Source: an uncultured Butyricicoccus sp. (GTDB lineage Bacteria; Bacillota; Clostridia; Oscillospirales; Butyricicoccaceae). From it: a DNA stretch of 64,000 nucleotides. Shown here in pieces: positions 27,841 through 36,847 of this stretch. The translations under genes were made by a program, and so were the position numbers. Numbering within the stretch: position 1 is the stretch's first letter; every line of letters starts with the position of its first letter. The notes under the pieces are model-generated. The model was not told where the DNA came from. It saw nothing but the letters and a program-made list of their open reading frames with translations, and searched no databases. The stretch lies in the NCBI GenBank assembly GCA_944376065.1, contig CALWBL010000005.1:1-64000 (forward strand), read 5' to 3'.

Positions 27841-28627
27841 TACTACACACAAAAATCATCGAGCAAGAATGAAAGAACGTTTTTTAAAAAATGGATTGGA
27901 AACTTTTCACGACCATGAAGTGCTTGAGATGTTTTTATACTATACAATTCCAAGAAAAGACACAAATCCAATAGCACATTCACTTATTGATAAGTTTGGC
28001 AGTTTACACGCTGTTTTTGAAGCTACTCCAGAGGCACTCAAAAGTGTAGATGGTGTAGCTGATGCAACAGTTACTTTTATCTCATTTTTCCGTCAGCTTA
28101 TGGGAAGATACGCAATGGATAAAGAGGAGCATGACCTTAAATTTGCTGCAATGGATACATCTGAAAAAATCGGCAGATATTTAAAACCTCATTTTATAGA
28201 CAAAGACGAAGAACATCTTGTCGCAATGGCTACAGATATGAAGGGGAAAGTGTTGGGAGTTGAAGAAATAAGTAAAGGCAGCATCAGGTCAACTAATATA
28301 AATATGAGAAAATTAGTGGAGTTTGCTATAAAATACAATGCAGCAAGCATTATTTTGGCGCATAACCACCCTGGAGGGCTTGCTTTGCCATCAGATGAGG
28401 ACTTGAACGCTACAAGAATGATACAGGATATGTTGCTTCCTTTGGACATATTAGTAAGAGACCATATAATTATTGCAGGTGATGATTTTGTGTCGCTTAA
28501 AGATAGCAATATGATGCAATATATAAGTGTTTTACATTCTGATGTGGCGAAAAGACGAGGTATGCATAGAGGTAATCAAAAGAATTGTGCTGCGGATTTA
28601 CTGGAAATTCAAAAAGATGATACATAA
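27833..28627 (+). CDS. radC: RadC family JAB/MPN domain protein
   Basis: The 264-residue protein has an N-terminal helix-hairpin-helix-like region (residues 1-95, SVDGVADATVTF) and a C-terminal JAB domain (about 105-225) with the metal motif HNHPGG at 177-182, PSDED, and Asp190. RadC was once linked to DNA repair, but its true role is unclear; the fold is that of metal-dependent isopeptidases. It overlaps the GNAT gene and has its own GGAG site. A strong terminator follows, separating it from uvrB. Confidence 0.93.
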   Translation: MGDTTHKNHRARMKERFLKNGLETFHDHEVLEMFLYYTIPRKDTNPIAHSLIDKFGSLHAVFEATPEALKSVDGVADATVTFISFFRQLMGRYAMDKEEHDLKFAAMDTSEKIGRYLKPHFIDKDEEHLVAMATDMKGKVLGVEEISKGSIRSTNINMRKLVEFAIKYNAASIILAHNHPGGLALPSDEDLNATRMIQDMLLPLDILVRDHIIIAGDDFVSLKDSNMMQYISVLHSDVAKRRGMHRGNQKNCAADLLEIQKDDT

Positions 28628-28630
28628 AAT

Positions 28631-28666
28631 AAATGCTATGGTGTTTTAAGGCACCATAGCATTTTT
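28631..28666 (+). terminator. terminator after radC
   Basis: A 13-bp perfect stem, AAATGCTATGGTG (28631-28643) with CACCATAGCATTT (28652-28664), has an 8-base loop and a short T-run. Confidence 0.9.
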
Positions 28667-28679
28667 ATATTGAAAAAAA

Positions 28680-28691
28680 GAACAAATGTTC
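28680..28691. promoter_or_regulatory. LexA (SOS) box upstream of uvrB
   Basis: GAACAAATGTTC is a GAAC-N4-GTTC palindrome, the Gram-positive LexA consensus as in B. subtilis (CGAACATATGTTC). It lies 34 bp upstream of the uvrB -10 element, and uvrBA is a classic SOS operon. Confidence 0.85.
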
Positions 28692-28721
28692 TATTTTTGG
28701 CTATACTTTTTTGGGGCTCCA

Positions 28722-28730
28722 TGTTATAAT
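28722..28730 (+). promoter_or_regulatory. uvrB promoter -10 element
   Basis: TATAAT at 28725-28730 is preceded by TGT, giving an extended -10. No good -35 is visible; TATACT at 28702-28707 is at the right distance but far from consensus. Confidence 0.55.
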
Positions 28731-28827
28731 TTTTTTTGAAATGTAAATGTTAAATTTCATATAGAAATATCTCATAACAAATAAAAAATTATAATAAAAA
28801 ACACAAATATCGGAGGTGAAAATAAAA

Positions 28828-30780
28828 ATGGGATTTAAAATAAAAAGCCCATACCAAATGGCAGGTGATCAACCAGAAGCAGTTGAAAAACTAGCAACAG
28901 GTTTTTTAAATGGAATAGATGAACAGGTGCTTTTAGGTGTTACAGGTTCGGGCAAAACATTCACAATGGCAAATATTATTCAAAGAGTACAAAAACCTAC
29001 ACTTGTACTCGCTCATAATAAAACTTTGGCCGCTCAGCTCTGTTCAGAACTTCGTGAGTTCTTTCCAGACAATGCAGTTGAATATTTTGTATCTTATTAT
29101 GACTACTATCAGCCAGAGGCTTATATAGCGTCAACTGACACATATATAGAAAAAGATTCGGCTATAAATGAGGAAATAGATAGACTTAGGCATTCTGCAA
29201 CCGCTGTTTTAAGTGAAAGAGATGATGTTATTATTGTTGCATCAGTTTCTTGTATTTACTCACTTGGCGACCCTATTGACTATAAAAATATGGTTATCTC
29301 ACTTAGACCAAATATGGAAAAAAACAGAGATGATTTAATTAAAAAGCTCATAGAGCTGCAATATGAGAGAAATGATGTATCATTTGAGCGAAATCGCTTT
29401 AGAGTTCGTGGTGATACAGTTGAAATATGGCCTGTTTATTCTGATAGTGATTGTGTTAGAATCGAATTTTTTGGCGATGAAATAGATAGGATAAGCAGAA
29501 TTGACCCGCTCACAGGTAAAGCAATATCTGAGCTTGGACATATAGCTATTTTCCCAGCAAGCCACTATGTGACAAGTAGAGATAAACTGAAAATTGCAAT
29601 AAAAGAGCTAGAACGTGAACTTGATGCACAGGTAGAATATTTTAATTCACAAGGTAAACTTGTAGAGGCTCAAAGGATTGAACAACGTACGCGATATGAT
29701 ATAGAAATGCTTGAGGAGATAGGGTTTTGCTCAGGAATAGAAAACTACTCAAGAGTGCTTTCAGGTAGAGAACCGGGTTCTGCACCATATACACTTATAA
29801 ATTATTTTCCAAAGGATTTTCTGCTCATAGTTGATGAAAGTCATGTAATGCTTCCACAAGTAAGGGCTATGTATCATGGCGATAGAGCAAGAAAAGAATC
29901 ACTTGTACAAAATGGCTTTAGACTTCCGTCGGCTATGGACAATAGACCCCTTAATTTTGAGGAATTTAATGAGCGTTTAAATCAGGTCTTATATGTATCA
30001 GCCACACCGGCTCAGTACGAAAAAGAACGTGCAGGGCAAATTGTAGAACAGGTGATAAGACCAACCGGACTTTTAGACCCCATTATTTCCATAAGACCAG
30101 TTGAAGGTCAGCTTGATGATTTGCTTTCCGAAATTCACAAACGTATAGACCGTAAAGAGCGTGTTTTAGTGACAACCCTTACTAAAAAAATGGCAGAAGA
30201 TTTAACTGCATACTTAGAGGGTGTAGGAATAAAAGTGCGTTATATGCACCATGATGTTAAAACCATTGAGCGAATGGAGCTTATAAGAGATTTACGCCTT
30301 GGTGTTTATGATGTTTTAGTTGGAATAAACCTTTTAAGAGAGGGTCTTGACCTCCCAGAGGTTTCGCTTGTCGCTATTTTAGATGCAGATAAGGAAGGCT
30401 TTTTGCGTTCAGAAACATCGCTAATTCAGACAATAGGCAGAGCTGCACGAAATGAAAATGGTATGGTTATAATGTATGCAGATAGTGAAACTCCATCTAT
30501 GCATAGGGCTATAACCGAAACTAAACGAAGAAGAAAACTCCAACAGGAATTTAACGAAAAACATGGAATAATACCAAAAACTGTTAAAAAGAGCGTTAAG
30601 GATATTATAGAAATATCCACAGAGAGTAAAGTCCCAACGGGCAAAAAGAAACTTACAAAAACACAAAAAGATGCCGAAATTGCACGACTTACACACCAGA
30701 TGAAGGAGGCTGCAAAACTCTTAGAATTTGAGCTTGCAGCAGAAATCCGTGACCAAATAAAACAGTTAGAGGATAAATAA
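28828..30780 (+). CDS. uvrB: UvrB, excinuclease ABC subunit B
   Basis: UvrB verifies damage handed over by UvrA and recruits UvrC in nucleotide excision repair. The 650-residue protein has Walker A GVTGSGKT at 37-44, the beta-hairpin [11 protein letters not shown] that inserts between strands, Walker B DESHV, helicase lobe 2 (QTIGRAARN) and a C-terminal UVR coiled coil ([14 protein letters not shown]) that binds UvrC. The ATG at 28828 follows GGAGG by 11 bases; a GTG four codons earlier abuts the ribosome binding site. It heads an operon with an EFR1 gene and uvrA. Confidence 0.98.
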   Translation: MGFKIKSPYQMAGDQPEAVEKLATGFLNGIDEQVLLGVTGSGKTFTMANIIQRVQKPTLVLAHNKTLAAQLCSELREFFPDNAVEYFVSYYDYYQPEAYIASTDTYIEKDSAINEEIDRLRHSATAVLSERDDVIIVASVSCIYSLGDPIDYKNMVISLRPNMEKNRDDLIKKLIELQYERNDVSFERNRFRVRGDTVEIWPVYSDSDCVRIEFFGDEIDRISRIDPLTGKAISELGHIAIFPASHYVTSRDKLKIAIKELERELDAQVEYFNSQGKLVEAQRIEQRTRYDIEMLEEIGFCSGIENYSRVLSGREPGSAPYTLINYFPKDFLLIVDESHVMLPQVRAMYHGDRARKESLVQNGFRLPSAMDNRPLNFEEFNERLNQVLYVSATPAQYEKERAGQIVEQVIRPTGLLDPIISIRPVEGQLDDLLSEIHKRIDRKERVLVTTLTKKMAEDLTAYLEGVGIKVRYMHHDVKTIERMELIRDLRLGVYDVLVGINLLREGLDLPEVSLVAILDADKEGFLRSETSLIQTIGRAARNENGMVIMYADSETPSMHRAITETKRRRKLQQEFNEKHGIIPKTVKKSVKDIIEISTESKVPTGKKKLTKTQKDAEIARLTHQMKEAAKLLEFELAAEIRDQIKQLEDK

Positions 30781-30781
30781 T

Positions 30782-31579
30782 ATGAACATAACCGCCATGT
30801 ATTTTAGCCCTAATGGAAACACAAAAAAGATTGTTTATACTATTGCAAATAAAATAGATGAAAATTTTAAAAGTATAGATTTTACACCTCCAGAAAATCG
30901 TAATAATGAATATAAATTTAGGAGTGAAGACTTACTTGTCATAGGTGTTCCTGTTTACGCAGGGCGAGTACCTAATATTTTGATTAAATTTTTAGATAAA
31001 ATAAAGGGTGAAAACTCTATTGCTGTGCCAGTGGTTGTTTATGGTAATAGAAATTATGATGATGCGCTCATAGAATTAAAAAATATATTAGAAAACAATG
31101 GTTTTTGTGCTATTGCAGGTGGTGCTTTTATCGCTCAGCACGCATTTTCTAAAATTTTGGCGAAAAACCGTCCAGATAGTGAGGATTTAGCTAAAGCTAA
31201 GGATTTTGGAAAACAAATTTATGATAAGTTAAGTACCAGTCATGAGTTTAAAAGCATAAAGGTTAATGGTTTTACACCAGTAAGAGAATATTATAAACCA
31301 AGGGATAGAGCAGGTAATTTTATAAATATTTTAAAGGTAAAGCCAAAAACCAAAGCTGAGATGTGTAATAACTGTGGGATATGTGTAAGCGCTTGTCCTA
31401 TGGGTTCTATATCAAAAGAGAATCCATCAGATATAACAGGAATTTGCATTAAATGCTGTGCTTGTGAGAAAAAATGTCCAACAGGTGCAAAATATTTCGA
31501 TGATGAGGGATACTTATATCATAAAACCGAATTGGAGCTTGAATACACAAGGCGAGCAGAACCAGAAATTTTTATTTAG
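30782..31579 (+). CDS. EFR1 family flavodoxin-ferredoxin protein
   Basis: The 265-residue protein joins an FMN-binding flavodoxin-like domain (residues 1-150; MYFSPNGNTKKIV phosphate loop, VPVYAGRVP) to a dicluster ferredoxin domain (about 195-240). The two cysteine sets, CNNCGICVSACPMG and CIKCCACEKKCPTG, suit two [4Fe-4S] clusters. It should move electrons between flavin and iron-sulfur partners, but its partners are unknown. It starts one base after the uvrB stop and ends 16 bases before uvrA, so it is cotranscribed with SOS repair genes, an odd place for a redox protein. Confidence 0.9.
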   Translation: MNITAMYFSPNGNTKKIVYTIANKIDENFKSIDFTPPENRNNEYKFRSEDLLVIGVPVYAGRVPNILIKFLDKIKGENSIAVPVVVYGNRNYDDALIELKNILENNGFCAIAGGAFIAQHAFSKILAKNRPDSEDLAKAKDFGKQIYDKLSTSHEFKSIKVNGFTPVREYYKPRDRAGNFINILKVKPKTKAEMCNNCGICVSACPMGSISKENPSDITGICIKCCACEKKCPTGAKYFDDEGYLYHKTELELEYTRRAEPEIFI

Positions 31580-31595
31580 AAAAGGAGTTTAAGAT

Positions 31596-34415
31596 ATGCA
31601 CGAGCATATTTATGTAAAAGGTGCAAGAGAACATAACCTTAAAAATGTGGATATAAAAATCCCAAGAGATAAACTGGTAGTTTTTACTGGTTTATCAGGC
31701 TCAGGTAAATCTTCCCTTGCATTTGATACGATTTATGCAGAAGGTCAGCGTAGATATGTCGAATCGCTATCTTCTTATGCAAGACAATTCTTAGGTCAAA
31801 TGGAAAAACCAGATGTTGATTATATAGAGGGACTTTCTCCAGCCATTTCTATTGACCAGAAAACTACATCTAAAAATCCACGCTCAACAGTTGGCACTGT
31901 TACAGAAATTTATGACTATTTAAGACTGCTATGGGCGAGAATTGGAACCCCGCATTGCCCTAAATGCGGAAAGGAAATTCATCAGCAGACCATTGACCAA
32001 ATTATAGACAGGCTCATGGAACTACCAGAACGCACAAAACTGCAAATTTTAGCTCCCATTGTAAGAGGCAGAAAAGGCGAACATAAAAAAATATTGGAAG
32101 ATGCAAGAAAATCCGGTTATGTTAGAGTTCGTGTTGATGGAAATGTTTATGATTTATCAGAGGAAATAAAACTTGAGAAAAACAAAAAGCATACAATAGA
32201 GGTTGTTATAGACAGACTTGTTATTAAAGAGGATATTAGGGCAAGACTGACCGATTCGGTAGAAACCGCCTCAGCCCTTACAGGTGGTTTAGTGATTGCA
32301 GATATAATTGATGGTGATTTGCTCAGTTTTTCACAAAATTATGCCTGCGAAGATTGCGGAATATCAATGGAAGAACTAACCCCAAGAATGTTTTCATTTA
32401 ATAACCCTTATGGTGCATGTCCAACATGTACAGGTTTGGGTATGCAAATGAAAATTGACCCCGCTTGTGTTATTCCAAATCCAGCACTCTCATTAAATGA
32501 GGGGGCAATTAAAGCAATCGGTTGGGGAAATGTGGAGTCTGGCAGTATTGCTCATATGTATTACACTGCACTGGGCAAAAAATATGGTTTCACACTGGAT
32601 ACACCAATAAATCACTTTTCAGATGAGGCATTAAATGCCATGCTTTATGGTACAGGTGAAGAAAAGCTAACTCTTTCTGTAAGTCGTTTTTCAGGCGGTA
32701 AGATGGAGCAGCCTTTTGAGGGTATTGTAAACAACCTTGAACGCAGATACAGAGAAACTTCAAGCGAATATGCTAGAAGTGAAATTGAAGAATGTATGAG
32801 CGAGGTTGTTTGTCCAGATTGCAAGGGCAGACGCCTTAAAAAGGAAGTTCTAGCTGTAACAGTTGGTGGGCTTAATATAATTGAGTTTTGTGAAAAGTCA
32901 GTTTCTAAAGCCATTGAGTTTATGCAATCGCTAGAACTAAATGAAATGCAGCATAAAATAGGAGATAGAGTTATAAAGGAAATTTTAGATAGATTGGGTT
33001 TTTTAAATTCTGTTGGACTTGAATATTTAACTCTTTCTCGTTCCTCAGGTACACTTTCCGGTGGTGAAGCTCAAAGAATTAGACTTGCAACTCAAATAGG
33101 TTCATCGCTCATGGGTGTACTTTATATTCTCGATGAACCATCTATTGGACTTCATCAGCGTGATAACGATAAATTATTGGACACACTTAGACATTTAAGA
33201 GATTTAGGCAATACTCTTATTGTAGTTGAGCATGATGAGGACACTATGTATGCGGCTGATTATATAGTTGACATAGGTCCAGCAGCCGGTGTAAACGGTG
33301 GAGAGGTAATTTTTCAAGGTAATGTGGAAGATTTGCTTAAATGTGAAAAATCTCAAACGGGTGCATATCTTTCGGGAAGAAAAAAAATTCCTGTGCCACA
33401 AGTACGCAGAGAGGGCAATGGGAAAACGTTAGAAATCAAAGGTGCAAATGTAAATAATCTAAAGAATGTAGATTTTTCAATCCCACTTGGCACACTTACC
33501 TGTGTAACTGGAGTTTCTGGTTCGGGTAAGTCGTCTTTTGTAAATGAGGTGCTTTATAAGCGTTTGGCTGCTGACCTAAACGGTGCAAGAACAAGAGCAG
33601 GTGAGCACAAAGAAATGCTAGGCATTGAAAATCTTGATAAAGTTGTGGGAATAGACCAATCGCCAATAGGACGCACCCCACGATCAAACCCTGCAACTTA
33701 TACTGGTTTATTTGGCGATATTAGAGAGCTTTTTGCTCAAACAGCAGATGCAAAGGCTAGGGGCTATAATGCAGGCAGATTTTCCTTCAATGTAAAGGGT
33801 GGTCGCTGTGAGGCTTGCATAGGTGATGGACTTTTAAAAATCGAAATGCATTTTTTGCCTGATATATATGTTCCTTGTGATGTGTGTAAGGGCAAAAGAT
33901 ATAACAGAGAAACTCTTGAGGTTAAATATAAGGGTAAAAACATCTATGAAGTTTTAGATATGACAGTAGATGAGGCAGTGGAGTTTTTTGAAAATGTTCC
34001 CAAACTTGCAAAAAGGCTTAAAACCATGCAAGAAGTAGGGCTTGGTTATGTAAAGCTCGGTCAATCATCAACGACACTTTCAGGCGGTGAGGCTCAAAGA
34101 GTTAAACTTGCAACCGAGCTTTCTAAGCGTTCAACAGGAAAAACAATTTATATTTTGGACGAGCCTACAACCGGACTTCATATTGCTGATGTTCATAAGC
34201 TGGTTGATGTATTGCAAAAACTTGTAGATAAAGGAAATACAGTTGTGGTTATTGAGCATAATTTAGATGTTATAAAAATAGCCGACCATATAATTGACTT
34301 AGGTCCAGAAGGTGGTGACGGTGGCGGAACAATAGTTTGCGCAGGCACTCCAGAGCAGGTCGTTAAATGCGAAAGGTCATATACAGGAAAGTATCTAAAA
34401 AAATACCTTTTATAA
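31596..34415 (+). CDS. uvrA: UvrA, excinuclease ABC subunit A
   Basis: UvrA is the damage-sensing ABC ATPase of nucleotide excision repair. The 939-residue protein has two ATPase modules: Walker [10 protein letters not shown] at 32-40 and [10 protein letters not shown] in the second half, two LSGGEAQR signatures, zinc-binding cysteine sets (CPKCGKE; CEDCG with [14 protein letters not shown] with CDVCKG) and the UvrB-binding region. AAAGGAG precedes the ATG. It is the last gene of the uvrB operon. No hairpin with a T-run lies directly after the stop. Confidence 0.98.
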   Translation: MHEHIYVKGAREHNLKNVDIKIPRDKLVVFTGLSGSGKSSLAFDTIYAEGQRRYVESLSSYARQFLGQMEKPDVDYIEGLSPAISIDQKTTSKNPRSTVGTVTEIYDYLRLLWARIGTPHCPKCGKEIHQQTIDQIIDRLMELPERTKLQILAPIVRGRKGEHKKILEDARKSGYVRVRVDGNVYDLSEEIKLEKNKKHTIEVVIDRLVIKEDIRARLTDSVETASALTGGLVIADIIDGDLLSFSQNYACEDCGISMEELTPRMFSFNNPYGACPTCTGLGMQMKIDPACVIPNPALSLNEGAIKAIGWGNVESGSIAHMYYTALGKKYGFTLDTPINHFSDEALNAMLYGTGEEKLTLSVSRFSGGKMEQPFEGIVNNLERRYRETSSEYARSEIEECMSEVVCPDCKGRRLKKEVLAVTVGGLNIIEFCEKSVSKAIEFMQSLELNEMQHKIGDRVIKEILDRLGFLNSVGLEYLTLSRSSGTLSGGEAQRIRLATQIGSSLMGVLYILDEPSIGLHQRDNDKLLDTLRHLRDLGNTLIVVEHDEDTMYAADYIVDIGPAAGVNGGEVIFQGNVEDLLKCEKSQTGAYLSGRKKIPVPQVRREGNGKTLEIKGANVNNLKNVDFSIPLGTLTCVTGVSGSGKSSFVNEVLYKRLAADLNGARTRAGEHKEMLGIENLDKVVGIDQSPIGRTPRSNPATYTGLFGDIRELFAQTADAKARGYNAGRFSFNVKGGRCEACIGDGLLKIEMHFLPDIYVPCDVCKGKRYNRETLEVKYKGKNIYEVLDMTVDEAVEFFENVPKLAKRLKTMQEVGLGYVKLGQSSTTLSGGEAQRVKLATELSKRSTGKTIYILDEPTTGLHIADVHKLVDVLQKLVDKGNTVVVIEHNLDVIKIADHIIDLGPEGGDGGGTIVCAGTPEQVVKCERSYTGKYLKKYLL

Positions 34416-34525
34416 CAGTATAAATGTTTAATAAGTTGCCTGTATTTCATGAAAGATTAAATTTAAGTAAAAATAAAAATTTAAGGTATATATTTGGGGA
34501 ATATATGGCAGTATATTTTCTGAAA
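34416..34525. other. AT-rich spacer after uvrA
   Basis: No gene is seen. A weak hairpin ATATATT/AATATAT around 34488-34506 and a possible promoter (TTGCCT at 34436, TAAATT 16 bp later) precede the structured element at 34526-34634. Confidence 0.35.
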
Positions 34526-34634
34526 ATAGATTAGTTTGCGGTATGAAAATTATTACCGCTCTATACAAAACTTAAATTGGAAACTTAATCTATACTTGTG
34601 TAAAACATCTGCTCTTAGTTGAGCAGATGTTTTT
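34526..34634 (+). ncRNA. candidate structured RNA ending in an intrinsic terminator
   Basis: An outer helix of 12 bp with one bulge (34526-34537 with 34581-34593) encloses a 6-bp GC-rich hairpin GCGGTA/TACCGC (34538-34559) and a 21-base single-stranded joint. Eight bases later comes a strong terminator. The shape resembles a small regulatory RNA or a leader. It matches no riboswitch class I know. Transcription from a promoter upstream is inferred, not shown. Confidence 0.4.
34602..34634 (+). terminator. intrinsic terminator upstream of the deacetylase-like gene
   Basis: AAAACATCTGCTC (34602-34614) pairs perfectly with GAGCAGATGTTTT (34621-34633) around a TTAGTT loop and runs into seven T residues. 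It lies 187 bases after uvrA and may end that operon or a separate small transcript. Confidence 0.9.
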
Positions 34635-34643
34635 TTATTGGTG

Positions 34644-34671
34644 TTGCTTATTTTCTAAAATCTTGTATAAT
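34644..34671 (+). promoter_or_regulatory. promoter of the deacetylase-like gene
   Basis: TTGCTT (34644-34649) and a perfect TATAAT (34666-34671) lie 16 bp apart, downstream of the terminator and about 55 bases before the start codon. Confidence 0.6.
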
Positions 34672-34726
34672 AGTATAGAATACGACTGATTATTGTGTTA
34701 TTTTTATTTGAAATGGAGTGATACAG

Positions 34727-35671
34727 TTGGCTTATTATGGAAGGCGTGGTGGTTATAGAAATGGCTACCGTCGTGGCAATCCAAAAGTAATCTTTAAATT
34801 ACTGACTGTGATTATTTTTATTGCGGCTATTGCACTAGCTGTAATTCAAACCACTCGTGCACAGCAAATTGCATCAAACGAGGAAGAATTAAAAGCTGAG
34901 GTCGAGTCATTACAGTCAAAACTTGAAATAGTTCAAAATTATGTGCCTACTGCAATATTGGAAGGTACATCAGAAACGATTCTGGCTTATCAAAAGCTAT
35001 ATCCAGAGATGACTGCTGAAAGACCAGCCGAACTAGATGAAATAAATACCAGGGCTATTTACCTTACATTTGAAAGCGGCCCGTCAGAAAACACAGAAAA
35101 TATTTTGGATTATTTAAAAAATGCAGGTCAAAAAGCCACATTTTTTATTACAGGTGAAAATATTTCTGGTAATGAGTCTATAATAAAACGTATGGTAGAT
35201 GAAGGTCATACAGTTGGTATTTGTGGCTACTCAAGCGATTACGAAAGTATTTATCAATCAGTTGAAACATTTCTTGCAGATTTTGATAAAGCATACAAAG
35301 CGGTTTATGATGCGTGTGGAGTGTATCCAAGTGTATTTAGATTCCCATGTGGCTCAATAAATCAATATAATAGTAGTATATATCGTGAGCTTATAGCAGA
35401 GATGACAAGACGTGGGTTTGTGTTCTTTGATTGGAATGTAAATAGTGATGACAATGGCGACAATCAGGAAGATTGGGAGGCTATTGTTCAAGACGTTTCA
35501 AGTGATGTAAAAAAATATAATCAAGTTATTGTCTTAATGCATGATTCAGAAGATAATGCATCTACTGCACGAGCAGTTAGATATATGTTAAACTACTTAG
35601 GAAATAATGGTTATTATTTTGAAAACATCAAATCGACAACCGTTCCTGTTACATTTGATTATTTTGAATAA
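34727..35671 (+). CDS. NodB-fold polysaccharide deacetylase-like protein, probably inactive
   Basis: The 314-residue protein has a basic, Tyr/Gly/Arg-rich N-terminus (1-20), one transmembrane helix (about 23-41), a short coiled coil (52-75) and an extracellular NodB (carbohydrate esterase 4) domain (about 108-300). Active members deacetylate peptidoglycan or other glycans with a zinc ion held by Asp-His-His. Here the TFDDGP motif reads TFESGP (114-119), and the two metal His positions in the next motif are Cys166 and Ser170 (HTVGICGYSS). RFPCG and the late LMHDS remain. It may be a glycan-binding protein rather than an enzyme. The start is TTG at 34727, with GGAG 8 bases upstream. Confidence 0.85.
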   Translation: MAYYGRRGGYRNGYRRGNPKVIFKLLTVIIFIAAIALAVIQTTRAQQIASNEEELKAEVESLQSKLEIVQNYVPTAILEGTSETILAYQKLYPEMTAERPAELDEINTRAIYLTFESGPSENTENILDYLKNAGQKATFFITGENISGNESIIKRMVDEGHTVGICGYSSDYESIYQSVETFLADFDKAYKAVYDACGVYPSVFRFPCGSINQYNSSIYRELIAEMTRRGFVFFDWNVNSDDNGDNQEDWEAIVQDVSSDVKKYNQVIVLMHDSEDNASTARAVRYMLNYLGNNGYYFENIKSTTVPVTFDYFE

Positions 35672-35706
35672 TGATTATAAGTTAATAAAAATTTAAATAT
35701 GGAACA

Positions 35707-35748
35707 AATCCCTTTGTTTACAGTGGTGAATAAGGGGGTTTTCCTTTT
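35707..35748 (+). terminator. weak terminator after the deacetylase-like gene
   Basis: AATCCCTT (35707-35714) can pair with AAGGGGGTT (35732-35740) with one wobble and one bulge, followed by TTCCTTTTG. The stem is short and the loop long, so termination may be partial. Confidence 0.4.
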
Positions 35749-35768
35749 GTAAAATCAGTTTTTTCGTA

Positions 35769-35796
35769 TTGTAAAGTATTTTACAAAGGCTTTACA
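35769..35796 (+). promoter_or_regulatory. PhoP box upstream of pstS
   Basis: TTTACA occurs at 35780 and 35791, exactly 11 bp apart, and a related TTGTAA lies another 11 bp upstream at 35769. Direct TT(A/C/T)ACA repeats with 11-bp spacing are the PhoP-binding layout of Firmicutes. The repeats cover the -35 region. Confidence 0.75.
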
Positions 35797-35808
35797 ATAT
35801 ACAGCATG

Positions 35809-35814
35809 TATACT
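35809..35814 (+). promoter_or_regulatory. pstS promoter -10 element
   Basis: TATACT lies 12 bp downstream of the last PhoP half-site and about 65 bases before pstS. There is no -35 consensus, as expected for an activator-dependent promoter. Confidence 0.55.
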
Positions 35815-35879
35815 TTACGAAGCTATTATAGACTATTTTCAGTGATAAAAAACACGCAAACAAAAGGAGCAAAATTATC

Positions 35880-36779
35880 ATGAACATGAAGAAAAGACTT
35901 TTCGCGATTTTAACAGCGACATCTATTGCAGCAATGATGACAGGCTGCGGTTCTTCAAACAATAATTCATATGGCAGTTCAGCAGAAGGCGGCAGTGACC
36001 TTGGTCTTATCACTGTTGTAAGCCGTGAGGATGGCTCTGGTACTCGTGGAGCTTTTATTGAGCTAATGGGTATTGAACAGGAAGATGCAGATGGAAACAA
36101 AGAAGATATGACAACTGTTGAGGCTATGATTACCAATAAGACAGATGTCATGCTGTCTACTATTGCAGGCGACCCAGCAGCTATTGGTTATGTGTCACTA
36201 GGCTCTTTGAGCGACCAAGTAAAGGCTCTTGAGATTGATGGAGCGGAAGCCACTGCTGAAAATGTAAAAAATGGCACCTACAAGGTAGCTCGCCCATTTA
36301 ATATTGCTACTAAGGGTGAGCCAACTGGCGTTGCTAAGGACTTTATAAATTATATTCTTTCTGCTGAGGGTCAGGAAGTAGTTTCGGAAGATTATATCTC
36401 TGTTAGTGATGATGCAGAAACATTTGAAACAGATGGTTCTTCTGGTAAGGTTGTTGTAGGCGGTTCTTCTTCTGTATATCCACTGATGGAAAAATTAGCT
36501 GAAGGCTATGAAGCAATCAATGGTGCAGCAGAAATCGAAGTTCAAAGTTCAGATTCGACTGCTGGTATGAGTGGTGCTGCTGATGGTACTTTTGATATTG
36601 GCATGGCATCTCGTGCACTAAAGGAAGATGAAGCTGCCCAGCTTAATGGCATTGCGATTGCAAACGATGGCATTGCAGTTATCGTAAACAATGAAAATGC
36701 TATTACTGGTCTAACTAGCGAGCAAGTTCAGAAGATTTACACTGGTGAAATAACTGACTGGTCTGAAATTGCTGAATAA
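35880..36779 (+). CDS. pstS: phosphate ABC transporter substrate-binding lipoprotein PstS, circularly permuted order
   Basis: PstS captures phosphate outside the cell and hands it to PstCA. The 299-residue protein has a lipoprotein signal (MMTGC, Cys23). The order of the two halves is swapped. Residues 43-176 (ITVVSREDGSGTRGAF through RPFNIATKGEPTG and ILSAEGQEVV) match the C-terminal half of ordinary PstS. Residues 188-299 (GKVVVGGSSSVYPLMEKL, SSDSTAGM, FDIGMASR, ANDGIAVIVNNEN, ending at YTGEITDWSEIAE) match the N-terminal half. The phosphate-binding stretches GSSSVYP and GSGTR are both present, so function is likely kept. It heads pstSCAB-phoU-phoPR behind a PhoP box. Confidence 0.93.
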   Translation: MNMKKRLFAILTATSIAAMMTGCGSSNNNSYGSSAEGGSDLGLITVVSREDGSGTRGAFIELMGIEQEDADGNKEDMTTVEAMITNKTDVMLSTIAGDPAAIGYVSLGSLSDQVKALEIDGAEATAENVKNGTYKVARPFNIATKGEPTGVAKDFINYILSAEGQEVVSEDYISVSDDAETFETDGSSGKVVVGGSSSVYPLMEKLAEGYEAINGAAEIEVQSSDSTAGMSGAADGTFDIGMASRALKEDEAAQLNGIAIANDGIAVIVNNENAITGLTSEQVQKIYTGEITDWSEIAE

Positions 36780-36795
36780 AAAATGGGAAAATATA

Positions 36796-36822
36796 GTTAG
36801 GGCGGTTTTATACCGCCCTAAC
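36796..36822 (+). other. strong hairpin between pstS and pstC, no T-run
   Basis: GTTAGGGCGGT (36796-36806) pairs perfectly with ACCGCCCTAAC (36812-36822) around a TTTAT loop. No U-tract follows, so it is probably not a terminator but a 3'-end-protecting hairpin that keeps pstS mRNA more abundant than pstCAB. Confidence 0.65.
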
Positions 36823-36847
36823 AGTGTGTATAGAAAAAGGTGTTTAG

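Noticed and set aside
34538..34559. GCGGTA/TACCGC hairpin as the uvrA terminator
   Set aside because: No T-run follows, and it is enclosed by a longer helix; treated as part of an RNA candidate.
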